A stretch of 64,000 nucleotides of DNA. It comes from an uncultured Lachnospiraceae bacterium (GTDB lineage: Bacteria > Bacillota > Clostridia > Lachnospirales > Lachnospiraceae). Position 1 is the first letter of the stretch. The number at the start of each line of letters is the position of its first letter. This document shows positions 17,082 to 25,531 of this stretch, in pieces. The position numbers and the translations under genes were made by a program. The notes beneath the pieces are model-generated. The model ran no database searches and was not told the origin of the DNA. It saw only the letters and a list, made by a program, of their open reading frames with translations. The stretch lies in contig CAUEYX010000007.1 of assembly GCA_959022495.1 (NCBI GenBank), positions 47,940 to 111,939 of the forward strand. Reading direction: 5' to 3'.

Positions 17082-17100
17082 ATCATATTAATAATATGAT
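17082..17100. promoter_or_regulatory. Perfect palindrome upstream of the fucosidase gene
   Basis: ATCATATTA-A-TAATATGAT is a 19-bp perfect inverted repeat 40 bp before the start codon. A TATAAT at 16969-16974 lies about 110 bp further upstream. The position between promoter and RBS suits a repressor operator. Confidence 0.45.
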
Positions 17101-17140
17101 AAAAGCAGAATTCTATCTATAAGTGAGAATGGAGGAAAGT

Positions 17141-20100
17141 ATGAAAAACAGAAACAAACGTATCATCAGCATGGCCGCGGCCCTGACAATGGTGCTGACA
17201 GCAGCGCCGGTATATGGGACATCGGCCGTGGCTGCTGAGAACAACAATGAGGATGGGAGTACGAAACCTCTGAAGCTTCAGTACTTTTCACCCGCTGACA
17301 AAGGTTCGAGTGAGAGAAATAACTGGGAACGCTGGGCGCTTCCGCTTGGAAATGGGCATATGGGCGCCATGGTGTTCGGCCGCACAGAGACAGAGCGCAT
17401 CCAGCTCAATGAAAAGACGCTCTGGTCCGGAGGAACAGGAGGAACAGATGACGCCGAGGGCGGAGAGTATGATACCCGTGATTCCCAAAGCGACGCGTAT
17501 GGAAATGTAGACGCTTATGAAAGCGGGGCAATGACCTCCTATATTGATTATCTGTTCGATGAGTTTTACAGCGGGTCCACCGCGGGCAATGGACCGGCAC
17601 AGAGCGGGAGTATGAAGATCCTTCCGAATAACAGATCCGCTCTGGGAGACTACCAGAATTTTGCGGAGATGTACATTGATTTCGACCAGCCCACAGAGGA
17701 TACAGAGAATTATGTGAGAGAGCTTGATCTGAGAACGGCTCTTTCAACGGTATCCTACGACTATAATGATGTACATTATACAAGGGAAATGTTCGCCAAT
17801 TATCCAGACAATGTGCTTGTATACCGCGTGAGCGCGGACGAGGCGGGCAGCATTGACCTGACCCTGCATCCGGAGATCGCTGATCTGGGTACATCAAGCG
17901 GCGGACACTCAAAGAAAGTGACAAAAGAAGGAACTGTTGTGGCGGATGAGACAGACAAGACCATCACAATGGAAGGTACGATCACGAATAATAACATGAA
18001 ATTCGCAGGGAAATTCAGAATTGAGAATGAAGGCGGTACAGTGACCGCTGACAATTCAGATCCGGCGAAAGGCTCTTTGACCGTGACAGATGCGGACAGC
18101 GTTGTGATCTATGTCGCCCTTGCCACCAATTATAAGAATGAGTTCCCGGATTACCGGCAGGCAGAGGCCGACTACGCGATCAATGATGTCACAGAGCGGA
18201 TTGAGAATGCCTCCGCGAAAAAATATGATGCTCTGCTTGAGGGACATCTGGCTGATTATCAGGAGTTATTCTCCAGGGTAGAGCTGGATCTGGGAGGCGT
18301 CTATAGTGAAGATGAAGAGACGGACAAACTGCTTTCTACTTGGAATAGTAATTCCTCAAAGGGAACGCAGAACCATTATCTGGAAGAACTATATTTTCAG
18401 TATGGCAGATATATGATGATCGCCTCCTCCAGGGGGGATACTCTGCCGAGCAACCTGCAGGGAATCTGGAATGACAGGGCATTCCCGGACTGGCAGTCCG
18501 ATTATCATACGAATATCAATCTGCAGATGAACTACTGGCCCGCGTATTCTACGAACTTGGCAGAGATTGGAGAATCCCTGAACAGCTATGTGGAATCTCT
18601 TACAGAGCCGGGACAGCTGACCGCGCAGAAACTGTTCGGTACGACCGGGGATGCCTGGATGGTAAACTGCAGCGCCAACGCGCTTGGATTTACCGGAAAC
18701 ATCAATTCAAATGCATCTCTTGCAACGACGGCAAATGCATTCATCCTGCAGAATGTCTATGACTATTATCAGTACACGCAGGATAAAGAGACTCTTCAGA
18801 ATGAGCTGTATCCTGTGATGACGAGCGCATGTGATTTCTTCCTGCAGGTACTTCAGAACGGACGTACAGAGGCAGATCAGGACAAGCTTTACATGGTTCC
18901 GTCCTACTCCTCAGAGCAGGGACCGTGGACAGTAGGCGCGACGTTTGACCAGCAGCTGATTTACCTGCTTTTTGCAGATACACTGGACGCTTCCGAGGAG
19001 CTGGGAATCAGCAATGAATTTACCCAGCAGCTGGAAGATACGATGGAGAGACTCTACCCGATCAATATCGGCGAGAGCGGACAGATCAAGGAATGGCAGC
19101 AGGAAGGCGCGTATAACAGATACGAAGGAACAAATACAAAGATCGGTGATGACTCTCACCGTCATAATTCACAGCTGATGGCGCTTCATCCGGGTAATCT
19201 GATCACCACGGAGACTCCGGAGCTGATGGAAGCGGCCAGAACTACATTGGAGCTGCGCGGCGACGGAGCGACAGGATGGTCCATGGGACAGAAATTTAAT
19301 ATGTGGGCAAGGCTTCAGGACGGCAATCACGCATATAATAAGCTGTTTAAAAACCTGATGAAGAGCGGAACGGCAACGAACCTGTTCGATCTGCATCCAC
19401 CTTTCCAGATCGATGGAAATTTCGGAGCTGCGGCAGGACTTGCGGAACTCCTTCTTCAGAGCCACGCGGGCTATGTATCCATTCTTCCGGCACTTCCGGA
19501 TGAGCTGGCTGACGGCTCTGTGAGCGGTCTTGTGGCAGAAGGAAACTTTGAGGTGGACATTGACTGGAGCAATAAAGAGATCACGAATCTTGAGATTACT
19601 TCCAGGAGTGGAAACGAGCTTTCTCTTAAGGCGGGTGCTGTGGAGAAGATCGTTGACACGACGACAGGCGCGGAAGTGACAGAAATAACACAGGATTCCA
19701 ACGGAGCAGTCACATTCGCCACAGAGACGGGCCATACATACCAGGTGATCCCGGGTGAAGAGCAGTCCATGAAAAAGGCTGAGAGCACAGTGGAGGAGAT
19801 TCAGGATAAAGACATCGTGTCCTATGAATATACGACGGAGACAGGAGAAGAATTCTCAGAGGCGCTGCTCGCCTGCGAGAGGATGATCGAGCAGGGCAAT
19901 TATATGGTATCCGGCGTGGAGAAAGCCGTTGACCGGCTGGTCAAGGCGGAGGAAGCTCTAAAGCTGCGCGAGGGTGACGCGTACAAAGCGGCAGCAGGAC
20001 TCCGTTTCCTGGAGAACGCGGCGGAAGTCAATTACACCGGGACAGATACAGAGGACATCTGGCGTCAGCAGATCGAGTATGACAGAGCGGACCTGATGGA

Positions 20101-22717
20101 AACTCTGGAAGAAGAGACAGCAGATACAGCGGCATTGGCAGACTCTGTGACAGATCTGGTAAAGACAGGAAATGAGATTGCCGGGTATTCCGATTTCCGG
20201 ATGACACTTTTTGACCTGATCGGCAAGGCAAAACAGATCGAACAGGGAACACACACGGATAAAGAGTGGGCGGCATACAATGAGGCTGTAGAAGACGCTG
20301 TCAGAATCTTCGCTGATCCCAGCGCGGAGGAGAACGATCTGAAGACAGCTCATGATGAGCTGAAAGAGCTTGTATCAACGATGGGAGAAATCTTCACCAT
20401 TACAGCGGCATCAGAAGGAAAGGGTCAGATCAATCCGTCCGGCGAGGTAACAGTGCTTGGCGGAGGAAACCAGAAATTCACAGTAACACCGGATTCCGAT
20501 GCGGAAATCCTTGACGTGCTCGTAGACGGAAAGTCTGTGGGCGCGGTGGACAGCTATCAGTTTGAAAGCGTAGACAAAGATGGAACCATTGACGCGGTAT
20601 TTGCGGATAAAAAGGAAGTGAAGTCAGAGGCAGAGGCTCTTCTCGACACAGCAGTCGCAAGAGCTCAGAGCCTTGGAGACGGAAGCTTATACGGAAAGGC
20701 CGGATGGACGGATGTGACAGAAGCGCTGGCGGCAGCCCAGGCAGCGGACCGTACGAATGAGTCTGATATGCAGGCAAAGGCAGAGGCTCTGTTAAACGCG
20801 GTGGACGCATTGTTTACATGGGGCAGCCCGGCGCGGACAGAGGCAGAGGACGGCGCCCAGGTAGCGGATGGCACCAATGGCGATCAGCCCATCGGTGGAA
20901 ATAAAGTCCTTATGGGATATCCGGAAGGCGGCCCGGTGGCCGCGTCAGGCACCGGGGCCAACGGAAAATGGACAGAGCAGACCGGCGGCACCTATACAAC
21001 GACTCTGTCAGGCGGCGCGCAGATGCTCTGTAAGACAAGCGGTTCATGGATCAAGTACGCATTTACCGGAGCACGTGTAGTATTTATATCAGAAGAAGCA
21101 TTACAGGGCGCGCGGATCGATATTTATATTGACGATGTGCTTGTTGATACGATTGACAGCTGGACAGGAACTTCTTCTGTAAATAACAGGCAGACCGTTG
21201 TATTTGACAGTGAAGACTATGATTTGGATCTCGGGGAAGGAAGCCATGTACTGACGATCGTCGGAACAACGGGAAGCCAGAATTATAAATTCCCGATCTT
21301 CCGCGCAGACGCGTTTGAGGAATACCCGGATACAGCTTCGATCACGCCGATTACAGATCTGGCAGAGCTGATAGCGGAAGTTTCCGCAATGTCGTCAGAA
21401 GCCTATACAGCGGCGAGCTGGGCTGACCTTCAGGACGCGCTGGCAGCGGCAGAGGCAGCTGTGAAAGATCCGGCAGTAACAGAAAGCACGGTATCCCAGG
21501 TGAAAGCAGATCTTAAACAGGCAAAGGAAGACCTGAAGACAGGCAGTGCCACTATTGACGGAGTGACCGAGCTCATGCCGGTGAAAGTGGCTCTGGGAAC
21601 GACGGCAGATCAGCTGAAAGCGCTGCTTCAGAACAGTGTTGTGGTAACAGCAGGCGATAGGAAAGTCCGGGTCAGCGTAGAGTGGAATCTGGAAAGTTTT
21701 GACGGCAATAAGGCCGGAAAGATTACATTGAAAGGTCAGATTACTGGTCTGGAAACGAACGGCCTGAATAATGATAATCAGCTTACGGCATCTGTTGAAG
21801 TAACTGTGGGCACAGAGGATACTTCACAGACGGTGGGAAGGAAGACCCTGGAGTATTTCCTGAACAAGGCGAAAGGCTATGTAGAGGATGGTACAGTCAG
21901 CAGCCTGGTAGAATCGATCCAGAAGATGTTTACAGATGCAATTGCCAAAGGCGAGGCGGTGCTGGCAGATGAAGATGCCACGAGAGAGGAAGTACTGGAC
22001 GCGGCAAAGGATCTGATGCTTGCCATCCATGCGCTGGATATGAAGGCGGCGGACAAGACAGATCTTGAGATGGCGCTGGAACTGGCCGAGATGATCGACC
22101 TGACGAAGTATGTGGAAGCCGGACAGGCGGAATTCCTTGCGGCAAAGGAAGCGGCAGAGGCAGTCCTGGCGGATGGCGACGCGATGCAGAAAGAGACAGA
22201 TGAAGCATGGAGCAGTCTCGTTGAGGCGATGAATGCTCTGAGACTGAAGGCAGACAAGTCTGTGCTCCAGGATCTGATCAGCCAGACATCAGAGCTGGAT
22301 CTGGCAGGATACACAGAAGAGAGTGTGAGCGTATTCCGTGCGGCTCTGGCGGCAGCGAATAGCATTCTTGTGGATGAGACTCTGTCTATGGATGATCAGC
22401 CAAAGGTAGACGAGGCAGTGTCAGCGCTCCAGGCAGCGTACGACGGGCTTGAGAAGACTCAGGGCACAGATCAGGAAAATCCGGGCGGTACAGATGATTC
22501 ACAGAATCCGGATGGCAGCCAGAGTGGAAATAACGGACAGAACTTTGGAGGAAACGGCAGCCAGAGTACTACAGACAGTACACAGCAGGGAACAAAGAAT
22601 ATTGCGGCAAAGACGGGCGACAGCCAGAACATTCTGCTCCCCATCATTGGAATTATAGCAGCGGCAGCTGTGCTGGCAGGGATCGGATTTGTACTGTACA
22701 AGAAAAAGAAAAAATAA
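17141..22717 (+). CDS. Multidomain GH95 alpha-L-fucosidase, cell-wall anchored
   Basis: I start at ATG 17141 after GGAGG (17131-17135), giving 1858 residues. A signal peptide covers about residues 1-33. The GH95 module spans roughly 45-800: PLGNGHMGAMVFG at the start, HTNINLQMNYW (456-466, with Asn458/Asn460), Glu592 in SSEQGP and Asp758 in QIDGNFG match the catalytic Asn, Glu and Asp positions of GH95 inverting fucosidases. FIVAR-like helical repeats, a galactose-binding-like beta domain (~1227-1395), a bacterial Ig-like domain (~1465-1555) and further FIVAR helices (~1565-1785) follow. A Gly/Ser/Asn-rich linker leads to AAKTGD (~1820), a membrane helix and a lysine tail, a non-LPxTG sortase-type signal. 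It should release terminal fucose from mucin or milk glycans at the cell surface. Confidence 0.93.
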   Translation: MKNRNKRIISMAAALTMVLTAAPVYGTSAVAAENNNEDGSTKPLKLQYFSPADKGSSERNNWERWALPLGNGHMGAMVFGRTETERIQLNEKTLWSGGTGGTDDAEGGEYDTRDSQSDAYGNVDAYESGAMTSYIDYLFDEFYSGSTAGNGPAQSGSMKILPNNRSALGDYQNFAEMYIDFDQPTEDTENYVRELDLRTALSTVSYDYNDVHYTREMFANYPDNVLVYRVSADEAGSIDLTLHPEIADLGTSSGGHSKKVTKEGTVVADETDKTITMEGTITNNNMKFAGKFRIENEGGTVTADNSDPAKGSLTVTDADSVVIYVALATNYKNEFPDYRQAEADYAINDVTERIENASAKKYDALLEGHLADYQELFSRVELDLGGVYSEDEETDKLLSTWNSNSSKGTQNHYLEELYFQYGRYMMIASSRGDTLPSNLQGIWNDRAFPDWQSDYHTNINLQMNYWPAYSTNLAEIGESLNSYVESLTEPGQLTAQKLFGTTGDAWMVNCSANALGFTGNINSNASLATTANAFILQNVYDYYQYTQDKETLQNELYPVMTSACDFFLQVLQNGRTEADQDKLYMVPSYSSEQGPWTVGATFDQQLIYLLFADTLDASEELGISNEFTQQLEDTMERLYPINIGESGQIKEWQQEGAYNRYEGTNTKIGDDSHRHNSQLMALHPGNLITTETPELMEAARTTLELRGDGATGWSMGQKFNMWARLQDGNHAYNKLFKNLMKSGTATNLFDLHPPFQIDGNFGAAAGLAELLLQSHAGYVSILPALPDELADGSVSGLVAEGNFEVDIDWSNKEITNLEITSRSGNELSLKAGAVEKIVDTTTGAEVTEITQDSNGAVTFATETGHTYQVIPGEEQSMKKAESTVEEIQDKDIVSYEYTTETGEEFSEALLACERMIEQGNYMVSGVEKAVDRLVKAEEALKLREGDAYKAAAGLRFLENAAEVNYTGTDTEDIWRQQIEYDRADLMETLEEETADTAALADSVTDLVKTGNEIAGYSDFRMTLFDLIGKAKQIEQGTHTDKEWAAYNEAVEDAVRIFADPSAEENDLKTAHDELKELVSTMGEIFTITAASEGKGQINPSGEVTVLGGGNQKFTVTPDSDAEILDVLVDGKSVGAVDSYQFESVDKDGTIDAVFADKKEVKSEAEALLDTAVARAQSLGDGSLYGKAGWTDVTEALAAAQAADRTNESDMQAKAEALLNAVDALFTWGSPARTEAEDGAQVADGTNGDQPIGGNKVLMGYPEGGPVAASGTGANGKWTEQTGGTYTTTLSGGAQMLCKTSGSWIKYAFTGARVVFISEEALQGARIDIYIDDVLVDTIDSWTGTSSVNNRQTVVFDSEDYDLDLGEGSHVLTIVGTTGSQNYKFPIFRADAFEEYPDTASITPITDLAELIAEVSAMSSEAYTAASWADLQDALAAAEAAVKDPAVTESTVSQVKADLKQAKEDLKTGSATIDGVTELMPVKVALGTTADQLKALLQNSVVVTAGDRKVRVSVEWNLESFDGNKAGKITLKGQITGLETNGLNNDNQLTASVEVTVGTEDTSQTVGRKTLEYFLNKAKGYVEDGTVSSLVESIQKMFTDAIAKGEAVLADEDATREEVLDAAKDLMLAIHALDMKAADKTDLEMALELAEMIDLTKYVEAGQAEFLAAKEAAEAVLADGDAMQKETDEAWSSLVEAMNALRLKADKSVLQDLISQTSELDLAGYTEESVSVFRAALAAANSILVDETLSMDDQPKVDEAVSALQAAYDGLEKTQGTDQENPGGTDDSQNPDGSQSGNNGQNFGGNGSQSTTDSTQQGTKNIAAKTGDSQNILLPIIGIIAAAAVLAGIGFVLYKKKKK

Positions 22718-22749
22718 AAACTGCATATGAAAGCAGCTGATCAAAAAAA

Positions 22750-22786
22750 GGCACGGTGTGGACTTTTCAGTCCTGCCGTGTCTTTT
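22750..22786 (+). terminator. Terminator of the fucosidase gene
   Basis: GGCACGG (22750-22756) and CCGTGTC (22776-22782) form the outer stem, GGAC/GTCC an inner stem, and TTTT follows. It lies 33 bp after the stop codon. Confidence 0.8.
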
Positions 22787-22931
22787 AATTTTCTCCTGAT
22801 ATTTTAAAATTGAGAATAGATATCAAAATATCTTGCTATTTTTAACCGTATGGTGTATCATATTAACATGAGTTAGATTGAACTAACTAAAAGAGATGAT
22901 CCACATACAGTTATTTATCAGGAGGTTATAT

Positions 22932-23213
22932 ATGAGTGTTGTTATCATAGGCGGACATGACAGGATGGTATGTCAGTATAAACAGATATGCAGAAGATTT
23001 AACTGTAAAGCAAAGGTATTCACTCAGATGTCAGGAAGTCTTGGCAAACAGATCGGCAGCCCGGATCTGATCGTGCTCTTTACCAATACTGTTTCCCACA
23101 AAATGGTGCGGTGCGCAGTAGAAGAGGCGGAACGCTGTAATGCAGACGTAATCCGCTGTCATACAAGCAGTAAGAACGCACTGGAAGAAATTCTGGGGAA
23201 TGTGTGTGCGTAA
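22932..23213 (+). CDS. DUF2325 domain-containing protein
   Basis: I start at ATG 22932 behind AGGAGG (about 22920), giving 93 residues beginning MSVVIIGGHDRMVCQY. This is the DUF2325 fold, a small Rossmann-like domain (IIGGHDRM, then DLIVLFTNTVSHKMV) seen across Firmicutes, sometimes near metal or redox genes; its function is unknown. Three cysteines are near the N-terminal half. The stop codon TAA at 23211-23213 overlaps the first bases of structured repeat copy A. Confidence 0.82.
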   Translation: MSVVIIGGHDRMVCQYKQICRRFNCKAKVFTQMSGSLGKQIGSPDLIVLFTNTVSHKMVRCAVEEAERCNADVIRCHTSSKNALEEILGNVCA

Positions 23214-23639
23214 ATCTGGATTTGTGGGGGAGACGATTCTAAATGAATGGGTCCGAAAAACGCTGAGTTTTTTGAGGACGTATTCGTGGAGAACGGGGGC
23301 GTGGGGATTTGGCTCCGGTTCCGCAATCCGGGAAAATCTAAAAGGCAGGAAGCACGGCTAAATGCAATGGAACAGTGGAAGATTCGGCTTACGCCTCAGG
23401 CATCCACTGTTCCATTAACGCCGCACTCCCTGCCTTTAAGAATTTCCAGCGGATTCCTCCAAGTCACCGAATCCACGCCCCCGTTCTCCACGAAAGGTAC
23501 TCGAAATAGATGCTGTTTTCTGCTCTCATCCAAAGGTAAACGCCTCCCCGCGCAGAATACGGCTTCAAAAATCCGCTCCGAAGTTTTCGTCCGATTTGCT
23601 GCTGACTACATGAGTCTCCCCGGAAAATCCAGTTTTATG
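23212..23639 (+). repeat. Large structured repeat, copy A (short form)
   Basis: The copy begins AAATCTGGATTTG at the stop codon of the DUF2325 gene and ends with the inverse GGAAAATCCAG near 23635. The first hairpin has arms GAGAACGGGGGCGTGG/CCACGCCCCCGTTCTC and an apical 14-bp stem AATGGAACAGTGGA/TCCACTGTTCCATT (23366-23379/23403-23416). That apical stem closes a 23-nt loop starting AGATTCGG and ending CAGGCA. Relative to copies B and C, about 430 bp with the two middle hairpin modules are missing; the join lies between GCCTCCCC and GCGCAGAATAC. Small reading frames inside are not conserved outside the loop and I treat them as spurious. Confidence 0.85.
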
Positions 23640-23721
23640 ATATAATAAAATAGCTGCAGATAAGCAGATATCCGGTCAGGGATTCTGCCCGAAAATATTT
23701 AAGACAAGGAAGACAAGATTT

Positions 23722-24393
23722 ATGAAGAGAATGATTGATTTGAAAGACGTATCAGACGGCCGCCTTTACTCATCCGGGGATATGGTAAAGGCGGACTGCC
23801 GCGACTGCGCCGGATGCTCGGACTGCTGCCAGGGTATGGGCAGCTCGATTATTCTGGACCCTATGGATATATGGAGACTGTACACAGGTACTCGGAAAGG
23901 TTTTCAGCAGTTATTGGAGGAAGGAAAGATTGAGTTGAATATTGTGGATGGAATGATCCTTCCAAATCTGAAGATGGATTCAGAGCGGGGGGCCTGCCCC
24001 TTTTTGGATGGTCGTGGCCGCTGCTCTGTCCATGAGTTCCGTCCGGGGATATGCCGTCTTTTTCCTTTGGGGAGATATTATGAAGAGAATAGTTTTAAGT
24101 ATTTTATCCAGCTTCATGAGTGCAGCAAACAGGACAGGGGAAAAATAAAGATCAAAAAATGGCTCGGTATCCCCAATCTGAAGGCATATGAGTCATACAT
24201 TATGGACTGGCACCGGTTCCTGAATCAGTGCGAGGAGGCTGAAGGCACATTGAGCGCGGACAATACAAGGATTCTGACTTTGTATGTGGTGAGGAAATTT
24301 TATGAGACGGCTTACATGGCGTTGGACGAGAATGGATTTTACGGGGAGTTCGCCGTCAGACTGGCAGAAGTAAACGAACGCTTTGGCTTTTGA
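23722..24393 (+). CDS. YkgJ-family cysteine cluster protein
   Basis: The 223-residue protein has the cysteine pattern of the YkgJ/zinc- or iron-chelating (CxxCxxxC) family: DCRDCAGCSDCCQGMG near residues 29-45, ACPFLDGRGRCSVHEFRPGICRLFP around 90-115, and HEC near 133. The family probably binds iron-sulfur or Zn; its biochemical role is not established. The start at ATG 23722 follows a GGAAG site. The upstream 82 bp separate it from repeat copy A, so any transcript entering from the left would pass through that repeat. Confidence 0.87.
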   Translation: MKRMIDLKDVSDGRLYSSGDMVKADCRDCAGCSDCCQGMGSSIILDPMDIWRLYTGTRKGFQQLLEEGKIELNIVDGMILPNLKMDSERGACPFLDGRGRCSVHEFRPGICRLFPLGRYYEENSFKYFIQLHECSKQDRGKIKIKKWLGIPNLKAYESYIMDWHRFLNQCEEAEGTLSADNTRILTLYVVRKFYETAYMALDENGFYGEFAVRLAEVNERFGF

Positions 24394-24508
24394 TTTGCAG
24401 AGTGCCGCCAGGAAAGAACAATCATATCCAGCCAAAGAATGGATGGATTCTCGGAACACAATTTTATTAATAAACGAGAAAAAATTAACGATAAACATAA
24501 ATAATATA

Positions 24509-24538
24509 TTGACATATATAAATTTATTGTGATACCAT
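24509..24538 (+). promoter_or_regulatory. Promoter for the DUF2975/HTH pair
   Basis: TTGACA (24509-24514) and TACCAT (24533-24538) are spaced by 18 bp in an AT-rich stretch, about 64 bp before the DUF2975 start codon. Confidence 0.6.
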
Positions 24539-24601
24539 GCAGATAAGAAGGGGAGAGGACAGAAGAAAAGATAACCTGTCTGCAAAAAAGGAGATGGTAT
24601 C

Positions 24602-25234
24602 ATGAAAGATGAAAAAATGATTATGAAAGAGCGGTGCAGGGAGTGGGGACTTATTTTTTCTATCGTTTTCTGGATCGGCGCTGCGGTAGAGATTTTTGTG
24701 ATTATTTCCGGTCTCTGGATAGGGAGCCAGCCGGCTTCGGCATTTGAAATTTCACTGACAGACACTCCGTCCGGGTTGTTCGGGATTGTGGAGTGCACCG
24801 GTGCAGGATCGGGTTTCCCAGGGAATATCCTGGCGTCCCGATTGGAATTTGATCCGGGGGTTTTGAATGAAGCAGCGCAGCAGGCTCCCAAATATATATT
24901 TATGGCGGAGTATTTCAGCCACGCGGCAGCATGTATTCCGCTGCCAGCTATTCTGTGGTATTTAAGGAAGATATTCCGCAATATCAAACACTGCGAGACA
25001 CCCTTTATAAAAGACAACAGCAGGTCGATCTTTAAGATCGGGGTGGCAGTAATGCTTTTTATCGCTATTGAACAAAATCTGTTTCCATTTCTCGCCGTTA
25101 TAAAAGGAGTCAGCACAGAGAGATTCGTATTTGTCGATTTGGGATGGATTGTTCCGGGCAGCCTGTTTTTCTGTCTTTCTGCTATTTTCGAGTACGGCCG
25201 GGTCTTACAGCAGGAATCCGACGAGACATTGTGA
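24602..25234 (+). CDS. DUF2975 membrane protein
   Basis: This 210-residue protein has four predicted membrane helices (about 15-40, 98-120, 138-160 and 175-197), matching DUF2975 proteins. An extracellular loop of about 55 residues lies between the first two. The pairing with a tiny YozG-like HTH protein immediately downstream is characteristic of the family, where the membrane protein is thought to modulate the regulator. RBS AAAGGAG precedes ATG 24602. The function is unknown beyond this association. Confidence 0.8.
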   Translation: MKDEKMIMKERCREWGLIFSIVFWIGAAVEIFVIISGLWIGSQPASAFEISLTDTPSGLFGIVECTGAGSGFPGNILASRLEFDPGVLNEAAQQAPKYIFMAEYFSHAAACIPLPAILWYLRKIFRNIKHCETPFIKDNSRSIFKIGVAVMLFIAIEQNLFPFLAVIKGVSTERFVFVDLGWIVPGSLFFCLSAIFEYGRVLQQESDETL

Positions 25235-25247
25235 GGTGATATGGTAT

Positions 25248-25457
25248 ATGCCGATTATTTTAAGACTGGACCGCGTTATGGCAGACCGAAAAATGTCCTT
25301 AAAAGAACTGGCAGAAAGAGTGGAGATATCCAATGTGAATCTCTCCAACCTGAAGACAGGAAAGGTGAGAGCGATCCGGTTCTCTACCCTGGAAGCAATA
25401 TGCAGAGAACTTCACTGCCAGCCCGGGGACATTCTGGAATATACGGAAGACGAATAA
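25248..25457 (+). CDS. YozG-like XRE-family regulator
   Basis: I start at ATG 25248, preceded by GAGGTGAT, giving 69 residues (MPIILRLDRVMADRKMSLKE...). The longer frame overlaps the DUF2975 gene and is unlikely. The whole protein is one helix-turn-helix of the Cro/CI type: MSLKELAERVEISNVNLSNL, then TLEAICRELHCQPGDILEY. It probably forms an operon and a functional pair with the upstream DUF2975 protein, autoregulating their promoter. Confidence 0.85.
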   Translation: MPIILRLDRVMADRKMSLKELAERVEISNVNLSNLKTGKVRAIRFSTLEAICRELHCQPGDILEYTEDE

Positions 25458-25479
25458 GAGTGATAACTGTAAAGTTAAA

Positions 25480-25527
25480 AAAGGACAGGAGGGGCACGCT
25501 GTCGATGTGCTGCATCCTGTCCTTTTT
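25480..25527. terminator. Bidirectional terminator between HTH gene and metal ATPase
   Basis: AAAGGACAGGA (25480-25490) and TCCTGTCCTTT (25515-25525) form an 11-bp stem with A- and T-tracts on both sides. It serves the convergent genes ending at 25457 (+) and 25532 (-). Confidence 0.8.
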
Positions 25528-25531
25528 CTGT

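Noticed and set aside
21877..22365. Antisense frame within the fucosidase helical repeats
   Set aside because: It is a serine/alanine-rich shadow caused by codon bias of the FIVAR repeats and has no RBS or family match.
23247..23645. Reading frame with KIRLTPQAS, repeated at 28030-28212 and 49307-49699
   Set aside because: The shared peptide only reflects the conserved 23-nt loop of the structured repeat. Flanking residues follow the changing stems, there is no RBS, and lengths differ.
25131..25247. N-terminal extension of the YozG-like HTH protein
   Set aside because: It overlaps the DUF2975 gene out of frame and lacks an RBS; ATG 25248 has a good RBS and gives the expected domain length.
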